A stretch of DNA of 64,000 bases from JAMZMI01 sp963848175 (GTDB taxonomy: Bacteria; Bacteroidota; Bacteroidia; Cytophagales; Cyclobacteriaceae). The notes beneath the pieces are model-generated. The model did no database searches and had not been told where the DNA came from. It worked only from the letters and a program-made list of their open reading frames with translations. The DNA lies in contig CAWKCO010000005.1 of the NCBI GenBank assembly GCA_963848175.1, positions 62,001-126,000 on the forward strand, given 5' to 3'. Shown piece by piece: positions 36,989 to 46,637 of this stretch (positions are counted from its first letter, which is position 1; the number at the start of each line of letters is the position of its first letter). The position numbers were made by a program, and so were the translations under genes.

Positions 36989-37392
36989 GGCTTTCGTTTT
37001 TTGACCTATCTATATTCTCTATGAATGAATATAATGCGTATTCAATATTATACATATTCGAAATGATTTCGAGCACTAACAACGCTACTTATATGATTTC
37101 ACTGATAATGGTATGTAAAAAGTCAGACTGAATTGTATATTTAAGTGTTATATCGTTTAGATAAGAGATTATACTCAAATCGGGTCACTAACTGGGCGTT
37201 CCCCCCGTAGGGAGTCTTATCCCTTATCTAGACCCAGTCGCGTAGACTTTGAGAATTGCATTTTTATGCGAAGTGAAGCAATCTTAAAGGTAATTGCATT
37301 TTTCCGATGAGACTGCCACCCTACGCTACTGATGACGACCTTAATTAAACGACATTGTATCATAATTTGCGATTAAACTGTCGATAGAAGAA
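36989..37392. other. Gene-free stretch between YjbH-like gene and fmt
   Basis: About 400 bases without a convincing reading frame. It contains CCCGTAGGGAGTCTTA (37204-37219), also seen at 33487-33502, and the phrase ACTGCCACCCTACGCTAC (about 37312-37329) of the kind found in dispersed intergenic repeats. I see no terminator and no RNA gene. Confidence 0.5.
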
Positions 37393-38320
37393 TTACCCTT
37401 TCCAATTATACCCACGCAGAAACTCCTTCACCTCCATACGCTTCTTGCCTTCGAGCTGAATCTGAGTGAGTCTCAAAGCACCGTCTGCAGTGCGAACATC
37501 TATAAATGTCTTTCCGTCAGAGTGAAATGAACCAATCTCACCTTTTGGTTTATCTGAGGAAATTTCAGCCTCAAAAACCTTGAAAGTCAGTCCGTCCAGT
37601 TTTGTCCAGGCAGCAGGGTAGGGGCTCAGTCCTCTGATGAAATCCCGAACTTTTTCGCTTGGTTGATTCCAGTTTATTTCGCACGTCTCTCTGAATATTT
37701 TCGGAGCATGTTTCGGTTCACCACCAATCACCTGTGGCTTGAGTTCTGTATTTCCTTGCTGTATCTCCTGTACTGTTTTTACGATCAGTTTTGCACCACG
37801 CTGCATGAGTCTTTCATAGACTGTACCCACGTTATCCTCATAGTGGATAGGTTGCGCCTCTTGAAAAAGGATATTACCCGTATCTATTTCGTGCTTTAGT
37901 TTGAAGGTGGTAACTCCGGTTTGCTTCTCACCATTAATTATCGCCCAGTTGATAGGCGCAGCACCCACGATAATCTGGCAGGAGTGAGCCATGCAAGTTG
38001 TAAGAACCAAGCGGAGGCATGTCCCAAACAGCTTCAGGCAGCATCCGGAATGCTACCACAATTTGCAGGTCAGCTTCATAGCTCTTTAGTTCAGTTAGAA
38101 ATGCTGGATCTTTGAGGTTGGTGGGTTGGAGGATCGGTAGATTTTGTGTGAGCGCATAATCCTTTACAGCACTTGTGCCTAACTTTTTACCTCGTCCTTG
38201 TGGTTTATCTGGAGCAGTGACTACAGCCACTACATTGGCACCAGATTCTACTAGATTTTGCAAACTCGCCACGGCAAATTCTGGCGTACCCATAAAGATG
38301 ATCTTCAATTGCTTCTCCAT
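37393..38320 (-). CDS. fmt: Methionyl-tRNA formyltransferase, one frameshift
   Basis: The N-terminal part (38320 to about 37965) has KIIFMGTPEFAVASLQ and SYNLHGSLLPDYRG, the formyl-donor site. The second part continues AAPINWAIINGEKQTGVTTF to the C-terminal domain, ending GYNWKG at 37393. A single extra base near 37963 (GGG-T-GCT on the - strand) separates them; corrected length is about 308 residues, normal for Fmt. It adds the formyl group to initiator Met-tRNA. Because loss of fmt is severely harmful, this break is most easily explained as an assembly indel. Confidence 0.92.
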
Positions 38321-38399
38321 ATCTGGCGCAAACTTAAAAGAGATAAAAGGAAGGAATAGGAGCTGACCGAAAAAAGAAGGAGGCTGACGGAATTAAAAT

Positions 38400-38822
38400 T
38401 CAATAGAATCCCAAGTTGTGTTTCAAAAAGTCCTCACATCGACTAACAGGAATTTCGCTATAATAAAAGTCTTTACCATTTTCGGTAATAATATGGTCGC
38501 AACCTTCTTTAATAGCGCTGTAGTATTGAATGCCATCTTCTAGGTCAAGTACTCTTTCGTTTTCTATTGCCAACATCGTGCAGCCATGATCTACCCTAGT
38601 AGTTTGGATGTGAGTGAGTAAAATGGCAATTTTCTTTTTGGCTTTTGCTTGACTCGTCCGTTTGCAAGCAAAGTAAAACGCAATGGCTATGCACACTGGA
38701 GAGGTAAAGAGCTCAAACTCCTTTTTGTCCGCAAGGCTCAGTACTTTGGCAGCATAGGTAAAGAGTGGATATTCTTTATTGAGAACAGCTATAAGCACAT
38801 TCGCATCAATGAATAATCTCAT
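38400..38822 (-). CDS. PIN-domain ribonuclease, VapC-like toxin
   Basis: The 140-residue protein has the PIN-domain start MRLFIDANVLIAVLNKE (first catalytic Asp6) and later acidic residues in DLEDGIQYYSAIKEGCDHII and TENGKDFYYSEIPV. It is expected to cut RNA (often tRNA) when free of its antitoxin. Its start overlaps the stop of the upstream small gene by 4 bases, the standard arrangement of a type II toxin-antitoxin pair. Confidence 0.85.
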   Translation of the reverse strand: MRLFIDANVLIAVLNKEYPLFTYAAKVLSLADKKEFELFTSPVCIAIAFYFACKRTSQAKAKKKIAILLTHIQTTRVDHGCTMLAIENERVLDLEDGIQYYSAIKEGCDHIITENGKDFYYSEIPVSRCEDFLKHNLGFY

Positions 38823-39070
38823 TTTTTGCGTTCTCTAAATTCCTTTTTGTAAGAGGAGGGATTGGCCTTTTTGTAAACAGCACCCTCTTCAGCAACCATC
38901 CCTACCCAATCTGAAATGGGCAATTCTTCAAGATTGATATATTGCTTTTCGGTGATTCTGCGGTACAAAAACTCTGTGAGGCGGGAGAGACTGATGTTGT
39001 TTTGCTCCGCAAAATCCTTGGCTTTAGAAATAACCTCCTGATCAAAACTGAGTGTAACTTTAGTATCCAT
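38819..39070 (-). CDS. Antitoxin partner, DUF6364-like
   Basis: The 83-residue protein has TKVTLSFDQEVISKAKDFAE and NNISLSRLTEFLYRRI, a ribbon-helix-helix-like N-terminus resembling DUF6364 antitoxins, and a basic C-terminal tail (YKKEFRERKK) that could bind the toxin. It is transcribed first and overlaps the PIN gene. It presumably autoregulates the pair. Confidence 0.8.
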   Translation of the reverse strand: MDTKVTLSFDQEVISKAKDFAEQNNISLSRLTEFLYRRITEKQYINLEELPISDWVGMVAEEGAVYKKANPSSYKKEFRERKK

Positions 39071-39138
39071 GGCTCTTCCGTTTTTCTACAACTAAGTTAC
39101 ACATTTTCTTTGGTTTACCCGTAATCATTTATTATTTA

Positions 39139-40296
39139 TTACGGGTAAATTAAATATTTTCTTCTTAACGTCTGATATTCAATCAATTCGTCTTTCCAGC
39201 CAGCCCTAATTTCTTCTTCTGTCATGCCTCCTTCTATTTGCTTTTGTAGCTGATCTGTTCCTGCCAATTTGGTTAAGTAAGCATTGAAAAATGGGTCAAC
39301 TCCTTCTTTTTTCAATGCGCCGTAGAAGCTGATGAGATACTTTAAAGTAAAAGCATATTCGATAGGTTTTTGACTTAGGTCTATACCAAAGCACTCCTGA
39401 CCTTCGAGCGGTGGATATTTTGAGCCTTCATTGGGTTTTGGTACAAATGAAAAATCTCCTAGATCATATTCTGGATGACCAATGACTTGAAAAGGGAAAT
39501 CTGTCCCACGACCCAAAGACACAACCGTTCCTTCAAATAGCGCCAAAGACGGGTAAAGTGCCACAGAAAGATCGTTGGGCAGGTTGGGAGAGGGCTTTAC
39601 TGGCAAAGAATAAGGTTTATTGTGATCCCAATTTTTTACGGGAATGACCGTAAGCTCACAAGCTTTTTTGCTCTCAGTCCATTTTTCTCCATTGATCATT
39701 TGCGCCAATTCTCCGAGCGTAAGTCCATGTACCAGAGGTATCGGATGTAGGCCAACGAAAGATGCAAATTCAGGCTTGAGCATCGGGCCATCTACATAGC
39801 TTCCATTAGGGTTGGGGCGATCAAGAATCAAAACGGGAACATTATTTTTCGCGCATGCGTCCATCAAATAAGTCATGGTGCTGGCATAAGTGTAAAATCG
39901 AGCACCAACATCCTGAATATCGATGATTAAGACATCTAAATCTGAAACCTGGTCATCGGTAGGTTTTAGGGATTTTCCGTAGAGCGAAATAAGTTCAAAA
40001 GGCTTTGAAATCTGCTCCTTATCTACTTTCTCACCATCACTTAGGTTTCCACGAAACCCGTGCTCCGGAGTGAATACTTTGCTAATTTTCACACCTTTAG
40101 AGATCAAGGTATCCGTCAAATGAGTTGTACCAACGATCGAGGTGTGGTTTACAAAAAGCCCAATATTTTTATTGGCAATCAAAGGAAGGTACTTTTCAAA
40201 CTGAGCGGCACCAACGACAATTTTATCCTTAGCTATTGGTTGTGCAGCACAAGATTGAAGGATTATTAGAAATATCAAGCAAGCAAAATGTCTCAT
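39139..40296 (-). CDS. NamZ-type exo-beta-N-acetylmuramidase lipoprotein (DUF1343)
   Basis: The 385-residue protein has a lipobox (LQSCAAQ). Conserved DUF1343 blocks are IGLFVNHTSI, VFTPEHGFRGNLSDGE, LDVLIIDIQDVGARFYTY, LDRPNPNGSYVDGP and VVSLGRGTDFPFQVIG. Members remove N-acetylmuramic acid from the ends of peptidoglycan fragments, so the role is cell-wall recycling in the periplasm or at the surface. It is divergent from the permease gene, with only about 40 bases between starts. Confidence 0.9.
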   Translation of the reverse strand: MRHFACLIFLIILQSCAAQPIAKDKIVVGAAQFEKYLPLIANKNIGLFVNHTSIVGTTHLTDTLISKGVKISKVFTPEHGFRGNLSDGEKVDKEQISKPFELISLYGKSLKPTDDQVSDLDVLIIDIQDVGARFYTYASTMTYLMDACAKNNVPVLILDRPNPNGSYVDGPMLKPEFASFVGLHPIPLVHGLTLGELAQMINGEKWTESKKACELTVIPVKNWDHNKPYSLPVKPSPNLPNDLSVALYPSLALFEGTVVSLGRGTDFPFQVIGHPEYDLGDFSFVPKPNEGSKYPPLEGQECFGIDLSQKPIEYAFTLKYLISFYGALKKEGVDPFFNAYLTKLAGTDQLQKQIEGGMTEEEIRAGWKDELIEYQTLRRKYLIYP

Positions 40297-40336
40297 CAGG
40301 TGTATATCTAGTATTATTGCACAAAGTTAACCAAGT

Positions 40337-41554
40337 TTGAATCTCCCTATTTTTATATCTAAACGAATTTCAGCCAATAAAGCGGGCTCATTCTCTACTG
40401 TGATCAATAAGATTGCAATAGTGAGCATTGCAGTGGCTATAGTTTCATTGATTTCCGCTTTTACCATTTTAGGAGGTTTTGAAGATACAATTAAGCAAAA
40501 AATCTACAGTTTCAGCGGGCATCTCATTGTTAGTAAATACACCCTTTCTACCTCATTCGAGGAAAGTGCTATTGACGTTTCAGATTCTGTAATCAATCAC
40601 ATGACCGCTCTGAAAGGTGTAGATCACGTGCAAACTTATGCTTACAAAGCGGGGCTTCTCAAAGCCAACGATGAAGTGCAAGGTGTGATTATGAAAGGTG
40701 TGGGAGCCAACTTTGATACACTTTCATTTTCGAATCATTTGATAGAAGGACGATTCCCCACCTTGCCAAAAGAAGGGTACGGGTTGGAGGTGGCTATTAG
40801 CAAAAAGATGGCCAACTACCTTCGTCTAAATATAGGTGACGACATGATCATTTTCTTTATCCAAAATCCACCAAGATTCAGGAAAATCAAGCTCGTTGGA
40901 ATTTTTGAAACGGGTTTGGAAGACTTTGATGAAAAGACGCTGATCGGCGATATCAATATGCTCAGGAGAATAAACGGATGGAGTGAAGATCAGGCAGGTG
41001 GAATGGAAGTGTTTTTAAAAGACATCAATCAACTAGATGAAGCTGAGGAATATATTTTTGATCAGACGGGGCACGACCTATATGTAGACAAAGTGAGTGA
41101 CAAGTTTGCGCAGATTTTTGATTGGCTCAGACTGCTGCATCGCAACGTCATTATCTTTTTGGCACTCATCCTTTTTGTGGCTTGCTTCAATATGGTCTCT
41201 ATCCTTTTGATTTTAATCATGGAACGGACGCAGATGATCGGCACGTTCAAGGCCTTAGGAGCCAGCAATGGGCTGCTGCGAAGGGTGTTTCTTTTTAGTG
41301 GTCTTCGCTTGATTACCAAAGGTTTGCTTTGGGGCAATGCGATAGGCTTGGGAGTTTGTTGGCTGCAGTGGCAATTTAAACTTGTCCCACTTGATCCCGC
41401 CAATTATTACATGACACACGTGCCCATATCATTCGATTGGCAAATTATCCTCATTATCAACGTGGCAGCTGTGCTTCTCACGGGACTTACACTGTTGATT
41501 CCTCTGGCGGTCATTTCAAGAATAAATCCTATACGGTCGATCCGCTTTGATTAA
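40337..41554 (+). CDS. LolC/E-like ABC transporter permease (FtsX family)
   Basis: The 405-residue protein has four membrane segments: near residues 20-45, then three after residue 265 (IIFLALILFVACFNMVSILL; ITKGLLWGNAIGLGVCW; IILIINVAAVLLTGLTLL). Between them lies a MacB-like periplasmic domain, and MIGTFKALGASNGLLRRVFL is the coupling region. TTG 40339-40337 fits best (MNLPIFISKRIS). It is expected to extract lipoproteins from the inner membrane together with an ATPase encoded elsewhere. It overlaps the convergent glycosyltransferase gene by 26 bases. Confidence 0.88.
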   Translation: MNLPIFISKRISANKAGSFSTVINKIAIVSIAVAIVSLISAFTILGGFEDTIKQKIYSFSGHLIVSKYTLSTSFEESAIDVSDSVINHMTALKGVDHVQTYAYKAGLLKANDEVQGVIMKGVGANFDTLSFSNHLIEGRFPTLPKEGYGLEVAISKKMANYLRLNIGDDMIIFFIQNPPRFRKIKLVGIFETGLEDFDEKTLIGDINMLRRINGWSEDQAGGMEVFLKDINQLDEAEEYIFDQTGHDLYVDKVSDKFAQIFDWLRLLHRNVIIFLALILFVACFNMVSILLILIMERTQMIGTFKALGASNGLLRRVFLFSGLRLITKGLLWGNAIGLGVCWLQWQFKLVPLDPANYYMTHVPISFDWQIILIINVAAVLLTGLTLLIPLAVISRINPIRSIRFD

Positions 41555-42293
41555 GTGAGTGGTAGGGGGCGTATTTTCTAAACAAGCTTCTGATTTTCAA
41601 TTCAATCACTCCAAACACTGCCTCCTTAAAAATCCCTGAGGACATTTTGGACAAACCCTTGGTACGATCAGTGAAAATGATGGGCACTTCTACAATCTTA
41701 AAACCACGCTTCCACGCGTTGAATTTCATTTCTATCTGAAATGCATAGCCCACAAAGTTGATCTTTTTTGGTTCTATGGCTTCCAAAACCCTTCTATGGT
41801 AGCATTTAAATCCTGCCGTGGTGTCCATGATGGGAATACCCGTAATCAAGCGCACATACCAACTTGCGAAATAGGACATTAGCACCCTACCCATCGGCCA
41901 GTTCACTACATTTACACCTTTGATATAGCGCGATCCTATCGCCATGTCATAAGGCCCATCAGCGCACGCACGATATAGCGCTATGAGGTCTTTTGGGTTG
42001 TGCGAAAAGTCAGCATCCATCTCAAAAATGTAGTCATAGCCATTGCGCAAAGCATAATCGAACCCAGCGATGTAGGCTGTTCCCAAGCCCATTTTCTTAC
42101 CCCTTTCTAAAAGATGAAGACGATCAGAGAATTGATTTTGAGCTTCTTTTACCAATGCTCCAGTGCCATCTGGCGAACCATCATCAATCACAAGTAAATC
42201 AAAAGGTGTTTCCAGTGACATAACTACATTGATGATATCCCGAATGTTCTCGGATTCATTGTATGTAGGTATTATGACGAGGTTTTTATGCAC
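41529..42293 (-). CDS. Polyprenol-phosphate mannosyltransferase-like GT2
   Basis: The 254-residue protein has LVIIPTYNESENIRDII, LLVIDDGSPDGTGALV, FEMDADFSHNP (metal-binding DAD) and GSRYIKGVNVVNWP, all typical of dolichol/polyprenol-monophosphate mannose synthase. It makes a lipid-linked sugar donor for membrane glycosyltransferases. It is soluble or peripheral, with only weakly hydrophobic segments. Convergent with the permease gene. Confidence 0.9.
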   Translation of the reverse strand: MHKNLVIIPTYNESENIRDIINVVMSLETPFDLLVIDDGSPDGTGALVKEAQNQFSDRLHLLERGKKMGLGTAYIAGFDYALRNGYDYIFEMDADFSHNPKDLIALYRACADGPYDMAIGSRYIKGVNVVNWPMGRVLMSYFASWYVRLITGIPIMDTTAGFKCYHRRVLEAIEPKKINFVGYAFQIEMKFNAWKRGFKIVEVPIIFTDRTKGLSKMSSGIFKEAVFGVIELKIRSLFRKYAPYHSLNQSGSTV

Positions 42294-42358
42294 AGAAATA
42301 ATGTTTAACGAGCACTGGTTTTTGCTCAGTCAGTAAAAATAAGGATTGAAAACTAAAG

Positions 42359-43753
42359 TCAGTCCTTTTTGTAACCCAAAAGGCGAAGCATGCTGTCATT
42401 GTCCTGTTCAGGGGCAAAAAGGCGAGTGACAATTTTACCATTTTCGTCTTTGTCCACGATGATGTGTTTAGGGGCAGGGATCAAACAATGCTGAATTCCA
42501 CCATACCCTCCAAGAGATTCCTGATAGGCCCCAGTGTTAAAAAAGCCAAAATAGAGCGTTTCTTCGTTTTCTATCATAGGTAAGAAAACCTCCCCGATGT
42601 GAGCCTCAGAATCATAATAATCCTGGCTATCGCACGTCAAGCCACCTATTTTCACTTTGTGAAACATATTGTCCCAGTGGTTTACAGGCAAGAGGATAAA
42701 CTTGTGACTCAAACCCCAAACGTCAGGCATGTGAGTAATAAACGAACCGTCCATCATATACCAAAGCTCCTTGTCATTTTGAAGTTTTTGATCCAACACG
42801 GAATAGATTGTAGCACCACTTTCTCCCACAGTGAATGATCCAAATTCGGTAATGATATTTGGAACAGGGACATGGTTTTTATCGCAAATCCATTTGATAT
42901 TTTTCACGATTTGGTCGGCCATGTATTCATAGTCATACTCAAAACCCAAAGAGTTTTTGATAGGAAAACCTCCACCAACATCCACAGTGTCCAGCTCAGG
43001 ACATATTTTCTTTAGCTCACAATATTTGTAAATAAATCTGCTAAGCTCACTCCAATAGTAAGATGTGTCTTTGATGCCCGTATTGATGAAGAAGTGAAGC
43101 ATCTTCAATTTGGCGTTGGTTCCTTCTATTTTTTCTTTGAAATGGGGGATAATGTCGTGATATCTAATCCCCAATCGTGAGGTGTAAAAAGCGAAGTTTG
43201 GTTCCTCGTCTGCGGCTATTCTAATGCCTACATTGTATTTGCCTTTTATATTTTTTTGATAGTAGTCTATCTCCATCAAGTTGTCCAAAACCGGCGTGCA
43301 GTTTTTGAAACCATCGTTGATCAGGTCAGAAATATTCTGCTGATAAAGAGGCCGTTTGTAGCCATTGCAGACCACAATTTTATCTTTATCTACCTTACCT
43401 GCCGCGTGTAAGCTTCTGATGATAGGAATATCAAAAGCTGAAGACGTCTCTAAGTGAATGTCATTTTTTAAGCCTTCTTCCAACACAAACTGGAAGTGAG
43501 AAGACTTTGTGCAGTAGCAATAGGTATATGTGCCGTCATAGTTGTTTTTCTTGATGGCGTCATTAAAAATCTTTTTAGCGTATTGAATGTTTTCGCTGAT
43601 CTTAGGCAAGTACGTCATTTTGAAAGGCGTACCATATTCCTTGATTACCTCCATCACATTCACATCATGAAAGTTCAAAAGGTTGTTGTTTACCGTAAAT
43701 TCTTTTGTGGGGAAATAAAAGGTTTGCTCAATCAGATCTGCGTATGACTTCAT
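42359..43753 (-). CDS. speA: Biosynthetic arginine decarboxylase (fold III)
   Basis: The 464-residue protein has a PLP alanine-racemase-like barrel with the PLP lysine in YCYCTKSSHF, the glycine-rich VDVGGGFPIKNSLG, and the C-terminal active-site GGLTCDSQDYY with the conserved CDS. It is shorter than enterobacterial SpeA but like the Bacteroidota form. It decarboxylates arginine to agmatine for polyamine synthesis. It is divergent from the arginine-deiminase-like and CtlX genes, pointing to shared arginine/agmatine metabolism. Confidence 0.9.
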   Translation of the reverse strand: MKSYADLIEQTFYFPTKEFTVNNNLLNFHDVNVMEVIKEYGTPFKMTYLPKISENIQYAKKIFNDAIKKNNYDGTYTYCYCTKSSHFQFVLEEGLKNDIHLETSSAFDIPIIRSLHAAGKVDKDKIVVCNGYKRPLYQQNISDLINDGFKNCTPVLDNLMEIDYYQKNIKGKYNVGIRIAADEEPNFAFYTSRLGIRYHDIIPHFKEKIEGTNAKLKMLHFFINTGIKDTSYYWSELSRFIYKYCELKKICPELDTVDVGGGFPIKNSLGFEYDYEYMADQIVKNIKWICDKNHVPVPNIITEFGSFTVGESGATIYSVLDQKLQNDKELWYMMDGSFITHMPDVWGLSHKFILLPVNHWDNMFHKVKIGGLTCDSQDYYDSEAHIGEVFLPMIENEETLYFGFFNTGAYQESLGGYGGIQHCLIPAPKHIIVDKDENGKIVTRLFAPEQDNDSMLRLLGYKKD

Positions 43754-44069
43754 CTATATTTTTTTCGCTTTAAAAACAGGACACAATGATCACAAAAAAA
43801 TGTGACAACCTGTGTTCTGTGGAGTTAAAAAATGAGCGTTTGCTCAGCCTTTTATACTGATTTGACTCGGGTTAGGTTCGTCTAGTCTTTCTAACAAGCC
43901 AGAATCTAGCATTCTGTTTTCTTCTTGAAGTGGCGCACACATGACGAAAGGGGATATTTACTGCTCATACCAGCCTATTGCCATCGAAATAAATTAAAGA
44001 ATCCTTCTCAAAAACTTCAACGGTAGATTTCGATCGCTTCCTATAGATTCGTCCTAAACTCAATCATTT
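43754..44069. other. Divergent regulatory gap between speA and the deiminase-like gene
   Basis: These 316 bases hold no gene. A short stem TGAGCGTTTGCTCA (43832-43845) and a promoter-like TAGATTTC about 45 bases before the + strand start (one mismatch from TAnnTTTG) are all I see. Both promoters must lie here. Confidence 0.45.
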
Positions 44070-44990
44070 ATGATGCAATTGAATGTACAGGATGAAACTG
44101 CCAAGTTGGAAGCAGTCGTATTAGGGACAGCCTTTAGCGTAGGTGGTGTACCTAAGGTGGAAGATGCCTATGATCCCAAGTCTGTTGAGCACATTTTGGC
44201 GGGCACTTATCCTAAGGAGGCTGACATGATAGCGGAGATGGAATCCTTCAAAAAGGTTTTTGAAAAATATGGAGTAGAAGTCTTTCGACCTGAATCATTG
44301 GGCGACTGTAATCAGATTTTCACCCGTGATATTGCTTTCGTAATCGATGATTATTTCATAGAGTCCAACATTCTTCCAAACCGCGAAAAAGAACTGCATG
44401 CCATTGATTTTGTTATTGATCAGATCAATCCTGATAAGGTAATTAAGCTTTCAGAAGATGTGCATATTGAGGGTGGTGATGTCATGCTATGGCAAGACTA
44501 TATTTTTGTGGGAACGTACAGAGGAGTAGATTATCCTGATATTATTACTGCGCGCACCAATCAGCAAGGTGTAGATTTCCTTAGGGATTTTTTTCCTAAC
44601 AAGAAAGTAGTGTCATTTAACTTGAGAAAGTCAAACACCATAGCGCGCGACAATGCCCTTCACTTAGATTGCTGTTTTCAGCCAGTCGGCAAGGATAAAG
44701 CAATTATTCACCGCGAAGGATTTTTAGAAGAAAAAGAATATCAATTTTTGGTGGATTTATTTGGAATGGAAAATCTCTTCCATATCTCCAAAGACGAAAT
44801 GTATCAGATGTGCAGCAATGTGTTTTCTATTTCCCCGGAAGTAGTCGTTTCAGAAAGAAATTTTACCCGATTAAATGACTGGCTCAGAAGTCAAGGCTTT
44901 ACCGTTGAGGAAATACCGTATGCAGAAATAGCGAAGCAAGAAGGCTTGCTTAGATGTTCCACGTTACCCCTAAGAAGAAAAAATGGATAA
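44070..44990 (+). CDS. Arginine-deiminase/dimethylargininase-like amidinohydrolase
   Basis: The 306-residue protein is of the GME (guanidino-group modifying) fold. It shows IFTRDIAFVIDDYF, DVHIEGGDVMLW with the acidic pair, ALHLDCCFQPV with the catalytic His, and Cys near the end in LLRCSTLPL. It would hydrolyse a guanidino compound (arginine, agmatine-like or methylarginine) to a ureido product and ammonia or amine. It overlaps ctlX by 8 bases, so they are co-translated. Confidence 0.85.
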   Translation: MMQLNVQDETAKLEAVVLGTAFSVGGVPKVEDAYDPKSVEHILAGTYPKEADMIAEMESFKKVFEKYGVEVFRPESLGDCNQIFTRDIAFVIDDYFIESNILPNREKELHAIDFVIDQINPDKVIKLSEDVHIEGGDVMLWQDYIFVGTYRGVDYPDIITARTNQQGVDFLRDFFPNKKVVSFNLRKSNTIARDNALHLDCCFQPVGKDKAIIHREGFLEEKEYQFLVDLFGMENLFHISKDEMYQMCSNVFSISPEVVVSERNFTRLNDWLRSQGFTVEEIPYAEIAKQEGLLRCSTLPLRRKNG

Positions 44991-45918
44991 TCAAATTGCC
45001 AATACGATCATGATGGTGAGGCCGGCGGCCTTTCTTATGAATGAAGAGACTGCTGTCAATAATTTTTTTCAGCAGAAAGATGAAACCGTATCTCTGGAGC
45101 AAATTCAGTCAAAAGCTTTAGCGGAGTTCGATGGTTTTGTGGATCAGCTCAAGGCCAAAGGTGTGGATGTTTTGGTGTTTCAAGACAAGGCTGAAGATCA
45201 GACACCAGATTCTATTTTTCCTAACAATTGGAATTCGTTTCATGAAGATGGCAGCCTTTATCTCTACCCCATGTTTGCGGAAAACAGGCGCAGAGAGCGT
45301 AAGACAGAAATATTGGATCACATTCGTGAAAATTTTGAGATTACCTCCGAACACTCCTTTGCACATTGGGAAAGTGAAAATTGTTTCTTGGAAGGTACAG
45401 GTAGTATGATCCTGGACAGGCCAAATAAGTTGGCGTATGCGGCCATTTCTCTGCGAACGCAAATGCCCGTGCTAGAAGATTTTGCACAGAAAACAGGATT
45501 TGAGCTGGTGACATTCACTGCCAATCAGACAGTGGGAGAGGAGCGATTACCTATCTATCACACCAATGTGATGATGTGCCTAGGAGAGCATTTTGTGGTC
45601 TTGTGTGCCGACTGTATTGATGATCCCTCAGAGAGAGCGGCCGTTTTAAATCAACTGCAAAAGACAGGGAAAGAGCTTGTTCTGATCAGCGAAGCACAGC
45701 GAGACCAGTTTGCCGGCAACATGCTACAGGTGAAAAATGCCAAGGGAGACAGGTTTGTGGTCATGTCAGATTCAGCATATCAGTCTTTGAAAGATTCTCA
45801 GCGAGCACTTATCTCTGCTCATGGAGAGATCATCCATCCCGACCTCAGTACCATAGAAAAATACGGTGGCGGTAGTGCGCGCTGCATGATGGGAGAGGTT
45901 TTTTTGAAGAGGAGGTGA
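44983..45918 (+). CDS. ctlX: CtlX-type citrulline-utilisation hydrolase
   Basis: The 311-residue protein has MVRPAAFLMNEETAVNNFFQ, FPNNWNSFHEDGSLYLYPM, HFVVLCADCIDD and the C-terminal GGGSARCMMGEVFL with the catalytic Cys, as in the CtlX branch of the GME superfamily. Known context: arginine/citrulline degradation genes. It follows the deiminase-like gene in a two-gene unit. The last 57 bases are duplicated, with synonymous changes, at 47871-47927. Confidence 0.88.
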   Translation: MDNQIANTIMMVRPAAFLMNEETAVNNFFQQKDETVSLEQIQSKALAEFDGFVDQLKAKGVDVLVFQDKAEDQTPDSIFPNNWNSFHEDGSLYLYPMFAENRRRERKTEILDHIRENFEITSEHSFAHWESENCFLEGTGSMILDRPNKLAYAAISLRTQMPVLEDFAQKTGFELVTFTANQTVGEERLPIYHTNVMMCLGEHFVVLCADCIDDPSERAAVLNQLQKTGKELVLISEAQRDQFAGNMLQVKNAKGDRFVVMSDSAYQSLKDSQRALISAHGEIIHPDLSTIEKYGGGSARCMMGEVFLKRR

Positions 45919-45920
45919 TT
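45864..45920 (+). repeat. 57-bp direct repeat, copy 1 (3' end of ctlX)
   Basis: The last 17 codons and stop of ctlX recur 2007 bases downstream with about five substitutions. It forms the left border of the accessory islet. Confidence 0.85.
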
Positions 45921-46074
45921 CTGTTTGACTATGCTGATAGAAACACGTGGTTCGCCGTTTGCTTGTTATTTGATCTTGCGCAAACCTTTTTGAACGTATT
46001 ATTCAAAAGGTCAAAAACTCCTTAGATTTGTGTTGGTACAACCGATATATCAACCCTTTATAGTTGATAGGGAG

Positions 46075-46086
46075 TTGTTACCACAC
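46075..46086. repeat. Left inverted repeat flanking the islet lipoprotein gene
   Basis: TTGTTACCACAC lies 15 bases before the lipoprotein ATG and is a perfect 12-base inverted copy of 46638-46649. With one mismatch the match extends to 14 bases. Confidence 0.75.
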
Positions 46087-46101
46087 ATACTCTCCTCGCC
46101 G

Positions 46102-46635
46102 ATGAATAGGAACTTTGTAGCCTTATTTCTCTTCACAATAGCTCTTATTGGTTGTAAAACCAGTCAAACAACGATGGTTATAGCGGACAGCTATGACGAT
46201 GAGAAGAATGTAACATCCTTAATGCTCTTTCCATACGGTAACATTGAAATCCCAGGCAAATGGACGAAAACGAAATATAACGAAATCAGCAGACAACACT
46301 TTTTTAAAAACGCAGATTCAACCTCAATTGCAGTAGCGTTGAACCCTGTGAATAAGTATCCTTTTCACAACGACAGTTTGACCACCGAACAGTGGGTTGA
46401 TAAATTCTATTTGTGGGATTCTGAATACTACCTGAATCAAGGCTATACAACCGAAATACTGGATACGGGGGAATCTGGAGACTGTCTTGTTTGGAAGATT
46501 ATCGGCAACAATGTGAATACTATGTTCCTTTTTGGACGAAAGAACGAATACGCCTTAAACTACGCTGTTTATTCGAACAATCTAACGGATGAACAGCGGA
46601 TGAACTTTCTAACTGAACTCTTCAACCGAAACTAA
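46102..46635 (+). CDS. Hypothetical lipoprotein in a cassette-like unit
   Basis: The ATG at 46102 is preferred over 46030 because it gives a 177-residue protein starting MNRNFVALFLFTIALIGC, a clean lipoprotein signal. The mature part (IPGKWTKTKYNEISRQHFF, WVDKFYLWDSEYYL, GDCLVWKIIG) is a soluble mixed fold I do not recognise. The gene is tightly enclosed by 12-base inverted repeats (46075-46086 and 46638-46649), the right one starting 2 bases after the stop, like a single-gene cassette. It lies inside the islet bounded by the ctlX direct repeats. Confidence 0.75.
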   Translation: MNRNFVALFLFTIALIGCKTSQTTMVIADSYDDEKNVTSLMLFPYGNIEIPGKWTKTKYNEISRQHFFKNADSTSIAVALNPVNKYPFHNDSLTTEQWVDKFYLWDSEYYLNQGYTTEILDTGESGDCLVWKIIGNNVNTMFLFGRKNEYALNYAVYSNNLTDEQRMNFLTELFNRN

Positions 46636-46637
46636 AC

